Assembly: GCA_003117195.1 (NCBI GenBank)
Contig: BDSI01000172.1
Coordinates: 148,915-212,914 of the forward strand
Origin: Eudorina sp. 2006-703-Eu-15
Taxonomy: Eukaryota > Chlorophyta > Chlorophyceae > Chlamydomonadales > Volvocaceae
Direction: 5' to 3'
DNA length: 64,000 bases
The translations under genes and the position numbers were made by a program. The stretch's first letter is position 1. Every line of letters begins with the position of its first letter. Below the pieces are notes generated by a model. The model had not been told where the DNA came from and ran no database searches. It saw nothing but the letters and a program-made list of their open reading frames with translations. Of the stretch, positions 24,747-36,200 are shown in pieces.

Positions 24747-26995
24747 ATGGCGCTGTCACCGTCGCTGTGCGGAGCCGTAAGTCATAGCGAGCCCCGCCGA
24801 AGCTTGGGAACTTTGTTTGGAAGTCCTGATTCGTGCCCTGGTCCGGCCCTGCAGCGCTGGAGGAAGGCCCCTGGCACCATCACGCTCTGTCAGGGTGCAT
24901 CTCCGCGATGCTCGACGTGGGCGCTACCAGTTATTGACGCTTCCTACCATCATCAACTTTCTGCCCGAAATGCTCTCGGTCGCGCGGCAGTGCGACAAGT
25001 TGTTGCAGCGTCGTCAAGCAGCCCTGCACCTAGCACTGTTGTTGTTACAGCGTCAGAGCTGGATGTTGGATATAGCAGCGTTCAGGGCGTGAGGGATACG
25101 ATGGTGAGGAGTAAGGGACGCGCACGTGTGAAGCCCATGGGCATGGCGTTGCCGAGCGATCAGGTAGCAATGCATAATCTATCGACGAACATGTACTTAA
25201 AGGCTGACATTCGCGACGTGGGGAGCGTGCGACGGGTCAAGTTCGGGGCGGTGGCTTGGGGCCACTGCGCTCCGAGGGCACGGCGAAGCCATGCCCACGG
25301 TACCTTGCGGCTATCGCATGTCGTTTCTCCTACAGTGGGAGCAACTAACACTGCAAGCCCCAGCCACGAAACTGCCAGCCCAAGTCTCGCAGTCAAACCT
25401 TCGGGAAACGTGTCATAGCGTGCGGTAGGGTGGCGTGCGAACTGAAAGCCTTCTCCGTCATCCCTGTGGTTTGCGTGGTGCCAATCTGCGCTGTCTCAGA
25501 AAAGCCGTTGCCGCCACGCCCATACGGCAATTGTTTGGCGTAGCGCCTTTTTGAGTTGTCAACGGACATCCGTCCGCGGGTTTCGCTGCATAACCACCCC
25601 GCGCCACCCGGTCCTGTCCCCAAACCTTGATCCATCTCAGGAGGACGAGGTGCAGGTCCACTACAACACTCTGGGTCATTACCTCTACGCCGCCGTGTTC
25701 GACGGCCACGGCGGCGACCAGGCCGCACGCTGGCTGGCCAAGCAACTTCATGTGCAAGTTGAGAACTGTTTGGTGGGCCGGACGGTGAATGGCAAGAACG
25801 GCGCGGGGCCGTCCTCCTCTAACGGCAGCAGCAATGGCAACGGCAGTGGTGCCGTTGCCTCGGGCACTGCCAGCAGCAAGGGCATCAACAGTCGCGATAT
25901 CTGCGCCAAGCAGCTGATTGACTCGTTTCACATGGCGGATAAGGCACTGCTGGAGCACCTGGCGGCAGAGGGTGCCGAGGACGCGGCGCAGGCGGGCTCC
26001 ACCGCCACGGTGGCGGTCATCAAAGATGACAAGCTGGTGGTGGCGAACGTAGGCGATAGCCAGGTGGGTGGGTGGGCGGGCGAACCACTAGGTTTGTTGC
26101 TGTTGGTTCATTGGCATCGTTGCGGCCATGGCGCTAGGGCAAGAAGTGTGTAGCCGCGCATTCGGATTACCGGTGGCTTTGTTTTGGGCAGCATCACGCA
26201 TTGTGCAGTCGAACCCGATGCAGTGTTCAAGTATATAGAGGTTGAAGGGCGCTGCCATCTAAACGCCAGGTCACGCGCGCCGTGCATCCGCGTGCCTTAT
26301 GTAAACGACGGTGATCTCTCCGCCTTCACGCGTGAGAGCTTGCAATGCCAACGGCCAACGGCTGATCCTGTGACGGATCGTCCCTACCGGCCTTCACACA
26401 GGCAATCCTGAGCCGCAAGGGAAATGCCGTGACCCTGGCGCACTACCACCGTGTGTACGGCAGCGGCACGGATGTGACCATGGAGATCGAGCGCGTGAAA
26501 TCGGTGGGCGGCTGGGTGGACGACGGCCGGGTGTGCGGCGTGCTGGCGGTCTCTCGCGCCTTTGGTGACTGGGAGTTTAAGGGTACGGGGCTGCCGAGGC
26601 TTCTGGAGACGGGTGTCGAGCGCGGCTACTGGGACACCGAATTCGCCGCGCAGCAGCGCTTCAACGCCGACCCCGTGGTCTCGACGCCGGACGTGACGGA
26701 GACACTGCTTACGGAGGAGGACGAGTTCCTCATCGTGGCCAGCGACGGGCTGTGGGACGTGCTGCCGCCGCGCGAGGCGGTGGCATGGGCGCGGAAGGAG
26801 TTCCGCGCCAAGAAGGACGCAAGCCAGGTGGCGGCGAGCCTGGCGGGCCTGGCGCTCAAGCGCTACAGCACGGACAACGTCGCTGTCGTGGTGGTGGACC
26901 TGCAGGGGGCAGACTTCTGGAGTGCGAAGCCAAAGGCAAAGAAGCAGGAGGGCCGCAAGGGCGGCATCTTTGGGGGCCTTTTCCGGTCGCAGTGA
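24747..26995 (+). CDS. PPH1: PPH1/TAP38-like chloroplast PP2C phosphatase
   Basis: PPH1/TAP38 dephosphorylates light-harvesting complex II and reverses the state 1 to state 2 transition. Three exons in phase 0 (24747-25103, 25641-26063, 26402-26995) give 457 aa. The first ~90 residues are Ser/Arg/Ala-rich and look like a chloroplast transit peptide. PP2C motifs follow in order: GYSSVQGVRDTM-ED across the exon 1/2 junction, FDGHGG (Asp140), GSTATV, VGDSQ (256-260), SRAFGD (311-316), ASDGLWD (373-379) and STDN (Asp418). The segments HYHRVYGSGTD, ERVKSVGGWVDDGRVCG and LETGVERGYWDTEF follow plant PPH1 closely, which separates it from generic PP2Cs. Unlike Arabidopsis PPH1, there is no C-terminal membrane helix; the protein ends in a basic tail (KPKAKKQEGRKGGIFGG). 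A second thylakoid phosphatase, PBCP, is a less likely identity. Confidence 0.8.
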
Positions 26996-28150
26996 AGGCG
27001 CTGCTGTGAGGCGCGCTGTGGGACGCGTAGCCTTGCTGCGCCCAACGTCGGCACGGTGTGCCCCGTCATTGTACAGTAGGTACGGGCTGGGTCCTGGAAG
27101 GCCCTGCTATGCGGGACTGGGCCCTTATTGGGTTTTTTGGGGTTGCTTGACGGCCCGACGCAAGCTTGAGTGCACCCGGCGATGTAGGCCGTCCCGTGAG
27201 AACTGGAAACCGAAGGGGGATAAGTTTCACAGGATAAGGAGAGTCGGGGAAAGGGAACTCGAACGGGACATCTCGAGTGAAGGGCATGGCATGGCTCGAT
27301 TGTTCGGGTATGCAGACGGCAAGTGGCAAGTCCGTGTGTGTCGAGTCTAGGAGCCCTATCGTCAGTCAGCGCATATGGAATGCGTTGTTGCAACAAGTCC
27401 GCCGATGAGCATGTGGAACGGGGTTTGAGCCCCGAACACATCGAAGGGGCGCATAGAGAGAAGATAATGCAAAGATGATGTGATGAGTTATCGTTATCGT
27501 TGGTTACACTTCGGCAGAAGACGAGATCATGTGGCGCATGCTTGTGGGCGGCGTGTGTTGTCATAATCAGTGCCAAAGGGGGCTTTGATTGGGCGGTGTT
27601 TATTGTGCAGAAATGGTCACGTTGGGAGTCATCAGGTTGAGTCGTGTGGCCGAGCGGATTCTGTTGTGCCTGTCGTTCGTTCAAGGTTGTCGTCGGACGT
27701 GAGCGGGAGCGTGTCGGCGAGGCTCACATCATGCTGGTAAACGCCCAGATGCGCTTGTTTTTTGTTGTTTGGCCAGCACCCTCAAGTGAGCAACGGTCTG
27801 TGTTGACGCCTGTACCAGTGATTGTCGCAGAGCGCTGACAGGCTACGCAAGACGCTCCGAGATTTCATTGGCCCCGAGCGCTGCAGGTCTCGTGCTGCTC
27901 ATTTTGGCGTTCACAGAGCGACACGTTCAATAACTCAAATAAATATTTATACACGGGTGGCAACTGTGTCTGAGCTTTTGCGGTTTCCCATTGGTACGAG
28001 TGCGTGTACTTCACCGAGGAAACCCTCTCGTGTACGATGGTCGTCAGGGTTACTCGACGCGGCCCATGGCATCGGGCTGCTTTGGTAGAGTGAGTTTCGT
28101 GTGTCTATTGTATGGTGTGCGACGGAGTAATATGGAGTAATGCGAACGGA
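26996..28150. other. Intergenic region between two convergent genes
   Basis: The region holds the 3' ends of the PPH1-like gene (plus) and of ARL3 (minus). Open frames are short and in conflict with one another. I see no TGTAA signal near the PPH1-like stop codon. Confidence 0.5.
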
Positions 28151-28156
28151 AAATGT

Positions 28157-28161
28157 TTACA
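28157..28161 (-). terminator. Candidate TGTAA polyadenylation signal of ARL3
   Basis: TGTAA on the minus strand about 370 bases after the ARL3 stop codon; no closer copy was seen. Confidence 0.45.
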
Positions 28162-28530
28162 TGTACTCTTCTGACTTCAAAGCAGTCAATGGTGTGCACC
28201 GTGGCATGCTGTACTGGTAGTGTGGTACTCAATGATTGTGCTATTGCATCGACGTCTCTGGGCCCACATGCAGCGTGAGCGGGCGTGAGCAGCCACATGC
28301 ACATATCTCCAGTCACCTAAACGAACCTAGGAGTCATGGCAACAATCGTTGCCCTCATAATGACGCCACAATGTTAAAGAGCTTCCTATCCACGCCAGCG
28401 TCCATGCCCACCACCAAGCCAACCATGTACCCCGTACCAGCTGCGGTACGATTATGAACGCCTGCCCTTGACCCTAGTCCAGGCGCGCGCTGTCCAGCAC
28501 AGAATGGCCTCCCCGTCACCCAACCGCAGC

Positions 28531-29497
28531 TCACTTGACCTGCTTAATAACCCACTCCATCCCTTCCCTGAGTCCTGTGTTCTTCGTGGCGGAGCACGCC
28601 TGAATTTGCCATGGCCGGTCCCGAATGCTCAACAGGTTCAGTAGGTCTGCAATCTCGTCCGCCGCGGCGGCGCCCATTAGGTCCTGCTTGTTCGCAAAGA
28701 CGAGCACCGGCACACCGGCCATCTTCTCGTCCTATCGGGGTGCAAATAATTCGAAAAGGGGGACGGGTCAGGCGCAGGTTAGGCCATATGTTACCCCCAG
28801 GGCGGGTATCGGGGGTGCACTCCACGTGAGCGGTTGGGTTGCCTGCCACCTTGCGTGCGGACATATTCCCACCTGCAGCAGCTGCTTGAGCTCACTGTGC
28901 GCCTCATCCAGACGCTTCTTGTCTGACGAGTCGATAACGTAGATCAGCGCATCTGTCTGATCGAAGTAGTTCCGCCTGCGCACGGAAAAGTGTGTATTTA
29001 CAGACGGAACCACACTGTAGGGCTCCCGGTATGGCAAATGAAAGGACTTGCCAGTAAGGGCGAATAGTCTTTTGGCCGCCAATGTCCCAGATTTTGAGGT
29101 TGAACCCGTCGCGGGACAGCGACTTGATGTTGAAACCCTGAAATGCAACAATTTGCTTAAGTAACGGCGAGCTCAGCAGCAGCACGACAAACCTTATGCC
29201 CTAGTTACCTGCGTGGGTGTAATGGTGGTGATGTCCTCTTCACTGAGCGCCCTCAGGATGGTGGTTTTACCGGCATTATCCAGTCCCAGGACCAGGAGAC
29301 GTGCCTGCAGCGAACCAAGCACTGCTGTTCACCAGTACTGGCCTACAAGAAGGAGTGCGCCAAAAAGTTCTGACCTCGCCGTCCTTCTTCTTAAGCCCAC
29401 GAATAAGCGACAAAAGTCCCTACAGTCAGCGAACACAGAGCTGAATGAGCAGCCGCACTGCACTTGGAAACTCGCGGAAGTTCTTCGTGCGCACCAT
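28531..29497 (-). CDS. ARL3: ADP-ribosylation factor-like GTPase ARL3
   Basis: ARL3 is a small GTPase that, with ARL13B as exchange factor, releases lipidated cargo into cilia. Six exons join in phase: 29497-29495 (the ATG alone), 29419-29375, 29304-29209, 29137-29052, 28975-28873 and 28731-28531, giving 177 aa, close to the 182 aa of human ARL3. All GTPase motifs are intact: GLDNAGKT (23-30), switch I TITPTQG (43-49), WDIGGQ (65-70), NKQD (125-128) and CSAT near the end. The N-terminus [16 protein letters not shown] matches the ARL3 amphipathic helix. The exon 4 donor is GC rather than GT (exon ends at 29052, intron begins GCAAGT); only this junction restores [10 protein letters not shown]. 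The gene is transcribed away from UTP25. Confidence 0.93.
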
Positions 29498-29856
29498 GAT
29501 GTAACCTTTTCAGTCAACGTGAGATCGATCAGGCCCGTCTGCGCGATGTAATTGTCACCGAGTTGGTTCGACAAGATGCAACACAGTCTCCTCCTCTGTA
29601 CAGCCGACGTTGTCGTACAAAACAACAAATTGAGCCTTCTTCCATATGCTTCCTCCACGTGAAGCTAGTTACAATTCAGTAGTCGCATTTGTTCAATTCT
29701 TGTGTAGCTTAACATTCATGTTTCAGAGGTGTTAACGGTGCTTCACCATACATACAAATTTTACTAGACGGCCGAACGTCGGGAATCAAACTGATGCTTG
29801 CAACACATTCAAAGTGAGATTGACCGCGGTGCTTGCTTGTACGTTGCTGCCGGGAA
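29498..29856. promoter_or_regulatory. Bidirectional promoter, ARL3 and UTP25
   Basis: The proposed start codons of ARL3 (minus) and UTP25 (plus) lie about 360 bases apart, head-to-head. The interval must hold both promoters and leaders. It is less GC-rich than the flanking exons. No specific factor site is claimed. Confidence 0.5.
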
Positions 29857-32800
29857 ATGCCCAGGCTTGCCGGGCTACTGCGGGCTGTCGGCGGCGGGCC
29901 ACGGGACGAGCGCCCACGGCAGACCTCCGCAAATCCTGCGCGCTCCCAGCACGCGGACGCCACTGCAAAAAGACAAAATGCCGTTCATCGAAATGGCAGC
30001 ACTCTTCCACGCGGGACAACCCAACCCGCTCACGGCGACGTCCCAGCCAAGCGCGGCCAAAAGCGCCGCCGGGCCAAGCCAGCCCAAGCGCAGCAGAAGC
30101 GGAGTCGTCGGGAGGCGGGCCCGGCATCCAAGACGTCAGTGGAACCGCGCGCTGGCAGCGCCGCCGCAGCAGCCCAAGCCCTGGCTGAGGACATACAGCT
30201 GTCAGCGGCGGAGCGGCAGAAGCTTCTTGCCGGCAGGTGAGGCAGTACACCCCGAGGAAAGGAAGGGCACCCCTCGGCTCACAGATTTCGAACCCAAGGT
30301 GTGTTTTCCCTTCCCCATGTTCTTCCCCGCCTACCAATCTGTCAACTTGGTACCCCCTTCGCTTTTCTTCGTTCCTCCCCCCCCACCGTGACAGCTTCAT
30401 CTGGCCGTTGGCTTGTCGCCCTCACATCCAGTCCACCACCCCCTCGCCCCCGCCTCGCGAATCCCATCCTGTATCTCGTCGCGCATTCGCCTGTGTTCGT
30501 ACATCCTCCGTACAGGTCAGCCTATGAGGCGTTGATGGACGAACTGGCGCGATCTGCACGGCGCAGTGGCGGGGGCGGCGGCGCCGCCAGCGGTCACGCA
30601 AGACTCCGGGCGCAGCTGCAGCTGCTGCGCAGTGAGCAGCTGGGTGAGGTCAGCAGCGAGGGCGAGGAGACCGATGACGATGGGGAGGATGAGGGCCTTG
30701 ACGGTGGGGCTGGGAGCAGCGAGGGCGAGGAGGAGGAGGAGGAGGAGGAGGAGGCACATGCAGGGGCAGCGGCGGGCACCTTCGAACGGGCAGCTGCGGC
30801 CGCAAATGGGAAACTCCAGGGGCCCCGTGAGGAGGATGACGAGGACGATGGTGGGGACGACGAAGACGGGAGCGACGGAAGCGAGGAGGAGGAGGAGCAG
30901 ACAGATGGTGATGAGGACGGCAACACCGGCGGCGATGGGGCCGTTGCCGATGGCCGCGCGGGTGGGCGGGAAGGGAAGCGGAGGGGTTCAGCGCGTAGCA
31001 GCGGGCACGGCGGCCGGGGCGGGTCTGCTGGTGGCAGCGACGACGACGGCGACGATGACGGCGACGGTGGCGAAGGTGTTGATGGCGAAGGGCCATCGCC
31101 GGGTGACGTAGAGGCCGTCGACGGGACGTCGGGGCCGGGCCGCAGGGCAGCGGCTGCCGACCCGTGGGTCCGCCATGTGGGTCGGGAGCTGAGCGACGCG
31201 GAGGTGGCAGCCCTGACGGGTGCCGGCAAGGTGAGGCTGGGGCCGGAACCGGGATGGGTGCGCGAAGGGGCGCAGCAGCGAGATGGCTGACCCGCGGGTC
31301 GGTATTCCTGGACCCCATCCAACCGTCCATCGTCCCCACCTCAGAGAAGCTGCTTGACGTCCGTCAGTACATACCTCCCTAGGGTTTTTATGTTCTTCAT
31401 TTTCTTTTTATTTACATCCTGGCGGCAGCGCTGCTGCACCTGTGGGCGCGTGGCGCCACACCTCTCCAAATCCTTTAGTGTAGTGTATCCCAATGCGCCC
31501 CAATGAATCCCAATGTATCCCAATGACGCACCCGCCCGCGTACCTCGGCCCACATCCGTTCATCCTTCAGAGCGCCTTCCTAGAGGCGCCAACTGCCGAT
31601 GAGGTCCACGTCACCGCCTGGGGCGCTAACGCAAGGTGGCAGACGAGGCTGTTCGGCGTGGGCGTAAAACCGGGGAAGGCTGGCAAGTCCTGCGATGCGG
31701 TCGCTCCCGCCACCGCCGCCCCCGGTGGCGGTTCCGGCGGCAGCACCGCGGTGGGTCTCACTGAGCTGCCGCCCGCGCCCGCCAGCCTGCCCGAGTACGG
31801 CGTCAAGGAGCGGTTGGTGTCTCGTTGGCGCGAAGTACGGCAGGTGGGCCGCTGGGGACCGTCGGCCCCATTCCCCAGATCGCCCGGATGCCCCCCTGAC
31901 CTTCTAACCGCGGAGGATTGCCCTGTCACCTACCTAGCGGTTGGGGTCGCCATTAAGGGAGGTCCGGTGTGTGCAAAACGAAAAACTCTCTCGCGGAAAT
32001 CTGGGGGGGGGCCAGGAGCCGCCCGGCAGGGCCGTGCAAGATGCCTACCACCCATTTGATGTAGCGTTCAGCACGTTTGGCACGGTCGGCTGAACTCTTA
32101 AGCGACGAGGCGCACGGGCAAACTGGGCGTGTTTAGAGGGCGGCGGGAAGAATTGGGTCAGCGAGACAGGACGAAACCCGCTGTAAGGAACCGGACGCGC
32201 ATGTGTTTCTAGCGTGGAAACCCGCTGGATGTGCACGCGGGTTTGCGTGTGTGGCGGGTGCCTTCGCTTTCCCACGCACTCATAATGCGACTCCCCGGCG
32301 CCGTTGGGTAGTAAGGGTCCGCTAGCCTTCCCCCCCGCTCTGGCAGCAGTGCAGTGTCAATATGTCTGCCGCATTCCAATACCTCCCCGCCCCCAGCGCA
32401 GTTTGAAATGTCTACCAACTTCCTATATCCCGCCCCCCTCTCCCAAATGTATTTCCTAACCCCCCCCCTCAAAATGTATCCCCATGTGCCTGCTGGGGTC
32501 TTAGGAGGATGACGCGCGGGCGGCAGCGGCCACCCAGCAGGGCGCGGATGACCCGGCAGCTGCTGCCGCCTCCACCAGCGGCAGCGGCAGGCCGGCGGAC
32601 TTCAGAGATCTGCAGCAGCGGTCGCTTTTCGCGCTCTTGAACTCGTACGCGGACGTGCATCTGCCGTACAGGCCGTATCCCACGGACGCGTCCTTGGACG
32701 CGGCCGATCCGCTTCTGGATGCCGTACTGCTGCACTGCCTCAATCACGTGGCGAAGACCGCTGATCGAATCAAGAAGAACAATCACGTGTTGCAGCAGCG

Positions 32801-33234
32801 GCAACAACAGCTGCAGCAACAGAAACTGCTGCAGCAGCTACAGCAGCAGCAGCAGCCACAGCGGTCGAGGAAGAAGGCGCGGAAGAATCTGCCGCAGCAG
32901 CCGCAGCCGCGGTCAGAGCAGGACAAGGAGCAAGAGGGACAGGAAGGGGGATCGGGGGAGGAAGAGGAAGGCCAGCGGGAAGCGACGGAGGCCCGCGGGG
33001 CGGAAGCCAACGGCGGCGCGGAGGCGAATGGAGAGGTGCCAGAGGCACGGCGGCACGGGCTGGCGGCGGGTGTTGATCCGGCGGGGGCGGAGGGCACCCC
33101 TCGCGACCAGGGCTTCACGCGGCCCAAGGTGCTGCTGCTGCTGCCGCAGCGCAACTTTGCGTTCCGGGCGGTCCGGCGACTGGTGGCCCTGGCCATCCGG
33201 GAGACCAGGTCGGACAGTGTCCAGGTGGGTGGGC

Positions 33235-33271
<37 letters not shown>

Positions 33272-36200
33272 GGTGGCTGGCTGGCTGGCTGGCTGGCAGG
33301 GTGGCTGGCTGGCTGGCTGGCTGGCAGGGTGGCTGGCTGGCTGGCTGACTGGCTGGCTGGCTGGCTGGGTGGCAGGGTGATTGGGTGGATGGTTGGGTGG
33401 GCGGGGGCAAGGGGGTTGGTGGGTCAGAATCCAACCGGGCAGTGTCGGAACTGAGCGGGGAGACACGGGCCGGGAAGGGGCCCTGGCGCCTGAGAGGGAG
33501 GGAGGGAGTGTGCGCGTTTCGGCTCTTGTCTCGCCAGCATCCCGCGCGCGGCGTCATGTCCGCCCCGCCGCTGACGGCCCCCCGGTCCCCCGTGTGCGTG
33601 TGCTGCACTCCAGGGCAAGGAGCGGTTCGTGGAGCAGTTCACGGATCCCGAGGAGGGCGAGCAGGCTGAGGAGGACATGGGTGCGTGCGCCTCAGTCCCG
33701 TCCGGTCCGGTCCGGTCCGTGTGTTTAATGACAAGCCCACCCATAACCACCCAGGCCCGGCCCGTGTGTGTTTCGGCGCATGTCAGCGGCGCATCAAGGC
33801 GTGCTCACGTCCTACGGGTTTGGGCGGCAGTTGGGGCTGCACTGCAGCACGTGTGTGCGGTACAGGAAAGAGCCACACACGTAGCCACACGAGTGCGGCT
33901 GGTTGCCGTGCGACCCGGGTTCCCCGATGTCGTCCCCAGCTACCAGCGCGTTCCCATGGAAGTGGGTCGTCGCCCCCGGGTCCCTCCGCACCTCCATGTG
34001 AGTGCACCCACCCGCCCGCCCGGGCCCCGCCGCGCCCCGCTGCTCCCCCCCGGCTGCCCCCCAGACGCCGCCGCTCGTGCCCGCCTGGCCGCCCGACCCG
34101 CGGAGCACCGGGCGCTGTTCGCCGGGAACGTGGACGACCATTTCAGGTCCGGCAGGGGGTTGCCGTACGGAGGGTGCCGTAGTAACGGGGCAGCCGGGCG
34201 CCCGTGTGCGGGTCGCCGGGGGGACCACCGTCCTTCGTTTGAATAAAGCGAAACGCGCACTCGGGCGTCAGCCGCCAGAGCCCACTCGCCCGCATGAACC
34301 CGCTGGGGGGCCTGCCGCCGCCTCACCTCACCCGTCGCCCCCTCTCCGAAGGTCCTGCTACCGCCTTGCCCTGGCAGTCGGCGCAGTTGGTCTCTTTGCT
34401 GACACTTTCGTTGAACCCAACCTGCCGCGCCCGTCCCGCCCGCCGCTGCTCTCCGCCCGTCAGACTGGGCATCAAGGTGACCAAGGGCGCCATCCGGCTG
34501 TTTGCGGACATGTACAACAGTGACATCATAGTGGCGTCGCCCGTCGCGCTGGTGGGCGGGTAGCGGGGCGGGGGTGACGGAGGGACGGGTTGGAAGGCGG
34601 CGGTGGCGGTGGGGAGTTGCGGTGGCGTGGGAGTCGGGGTAGGGGCCGCTTGATGGTGTCCCCTGTCGTGAAGCGGGGCGGGTGGTGCATCATAGTGGTG
34701 TGGAGTCCGAGTGGCCGGGGAAGCAGACCCGCAGACCGACTCCCGCGGGCACCCGTCAGGACTTCAGTCCAGCCCCAGAACGCCGATCGACACAGTCCGA
34801 CGGCGGCTCATCGCTCAACAGCTGTTCGTTATCACTATTTGGGTTTGGACTGGGCTGTTATGAAGCATACCGTGAGGGCATTCGTAGGGCGCAGCCACGC
34901 CCCTTGCATGGCACGTACGCAGCCTGTCGACGGAACGATCACTCGAGCACGGCTTGTGCACAGCGTTTTGTGGCGCAGCCAACCTTCAGTACACCCGCGC
35001 ACAACTACACACACAACCACAACCACGCACGCGCGGGTGGGCTTCGCATTAAACACACACACGCGCGCGCGTCCCCCCTGCCTCCCCGCCCCTTCCCCCC
35101 AGGCCACCAAGCTCGCGGAGGACAAGGCGGCCGACCCACACGCCCGCCCCGACTTCCTGTCCTCCATCGAGCTGCTGGTGCTTGACCGGGCGGACGTGAT
35201 GGGGATGCAGGTGGGCCTCGGAGGGGCACCGCGGGGGAGGCTGGCTAGGGCTGCACGGGGGTTGGGCGGCGGGAGGGGGTTTGAGGGTTCTGCCGGGGGA
35301 GGGCGGGATCTGTCCGGTCGACCACCGGCGACTGACGGTCGGTTCTGGCAGCTCAGCTCAGCGGGCGGTAGCGCATTCGCAGGCTGTCGAACCGCGCGCG
35401 GGAAAGCACGACCGGTGTCGCCCTCCTTATCCACGCCGCAGCAGTGCCCGGAGCACCCCGCCTTGCGCCCCACCAAGCAGCCACAGGCCTCTACCTCCAC
35501 GAACGAATCTAAGCCACCCGCCAACACCTCAAAACATGATGTACTGCTGCACCTCCCTCTCCTCTCGAACGCTCACAACCCCTCTCACGTCCTCTTAACA
35601 CCCTCAGAACTGGGCGCACGTGGAGACGGTGGTGACGGCGCTGAACCAGCTGCCCCGCGAGCAGCACGGCACCGACATCATGCGCGTGCGCGACTGGTAC
35701 CTGTCGGGCCAGGCGGCGCACTACCGACAGACGGTCGTGATGGCGGCCTTCGCCACTCCCCACACCAACGCGCTGGCCCGGGCGGCAGCCAACCACGCGG
35801 GGGCGCTGCGGCTCGCGGTGGAGCACAGCGGGGTGCTTGGCCGGGTGGTGCCGCAGGTGGGGCGGGCGGGAAGGAGGGTGGGTCTCATGGTTGGGAGATC
35901 GGGCGTGGGGTTGGGAAGGACGGCGAGGCGCGCGCCGACCTGGAGGACGCGCCCGCACTCTTCAGCTGCCGGGCTGCCGGGGCCGCCCCTAACTCTGCCG
36001 CGCAATCTGTCATTGCCGTTTTGGCTGTCGAACCCCATACCGCGTACTGTACTGCACTGTGCTGAATGTAGGTCAAGCAGCTGTTCGAACGCTTCCCAGC
36101 AGCCTCACCCGCAGCAGCGGGCGATGCGCGTTTCGAGTTCTTCATGCGGGCGGTGTGGCCGCGGGTCAAGGAATCGGTGTCGCGAGGTGCGGAGGACTGA

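Noticed and set aside
30594..31339. Minus-strand Ser/Pro-rich open frames opposite UTP25 exon 2
   Set aside because: They are the complement of the Asp/Glu-rich acidic domain (GAG/GAC read backwards) and have no independent support.
33224..33380. Leu-Ala-Gly-Trp repeat protein
   Set aside because: It comes from translating the ggct repeat in UTP25 intron 4. The exon ends at a clear CAG|GTGGGT donor.
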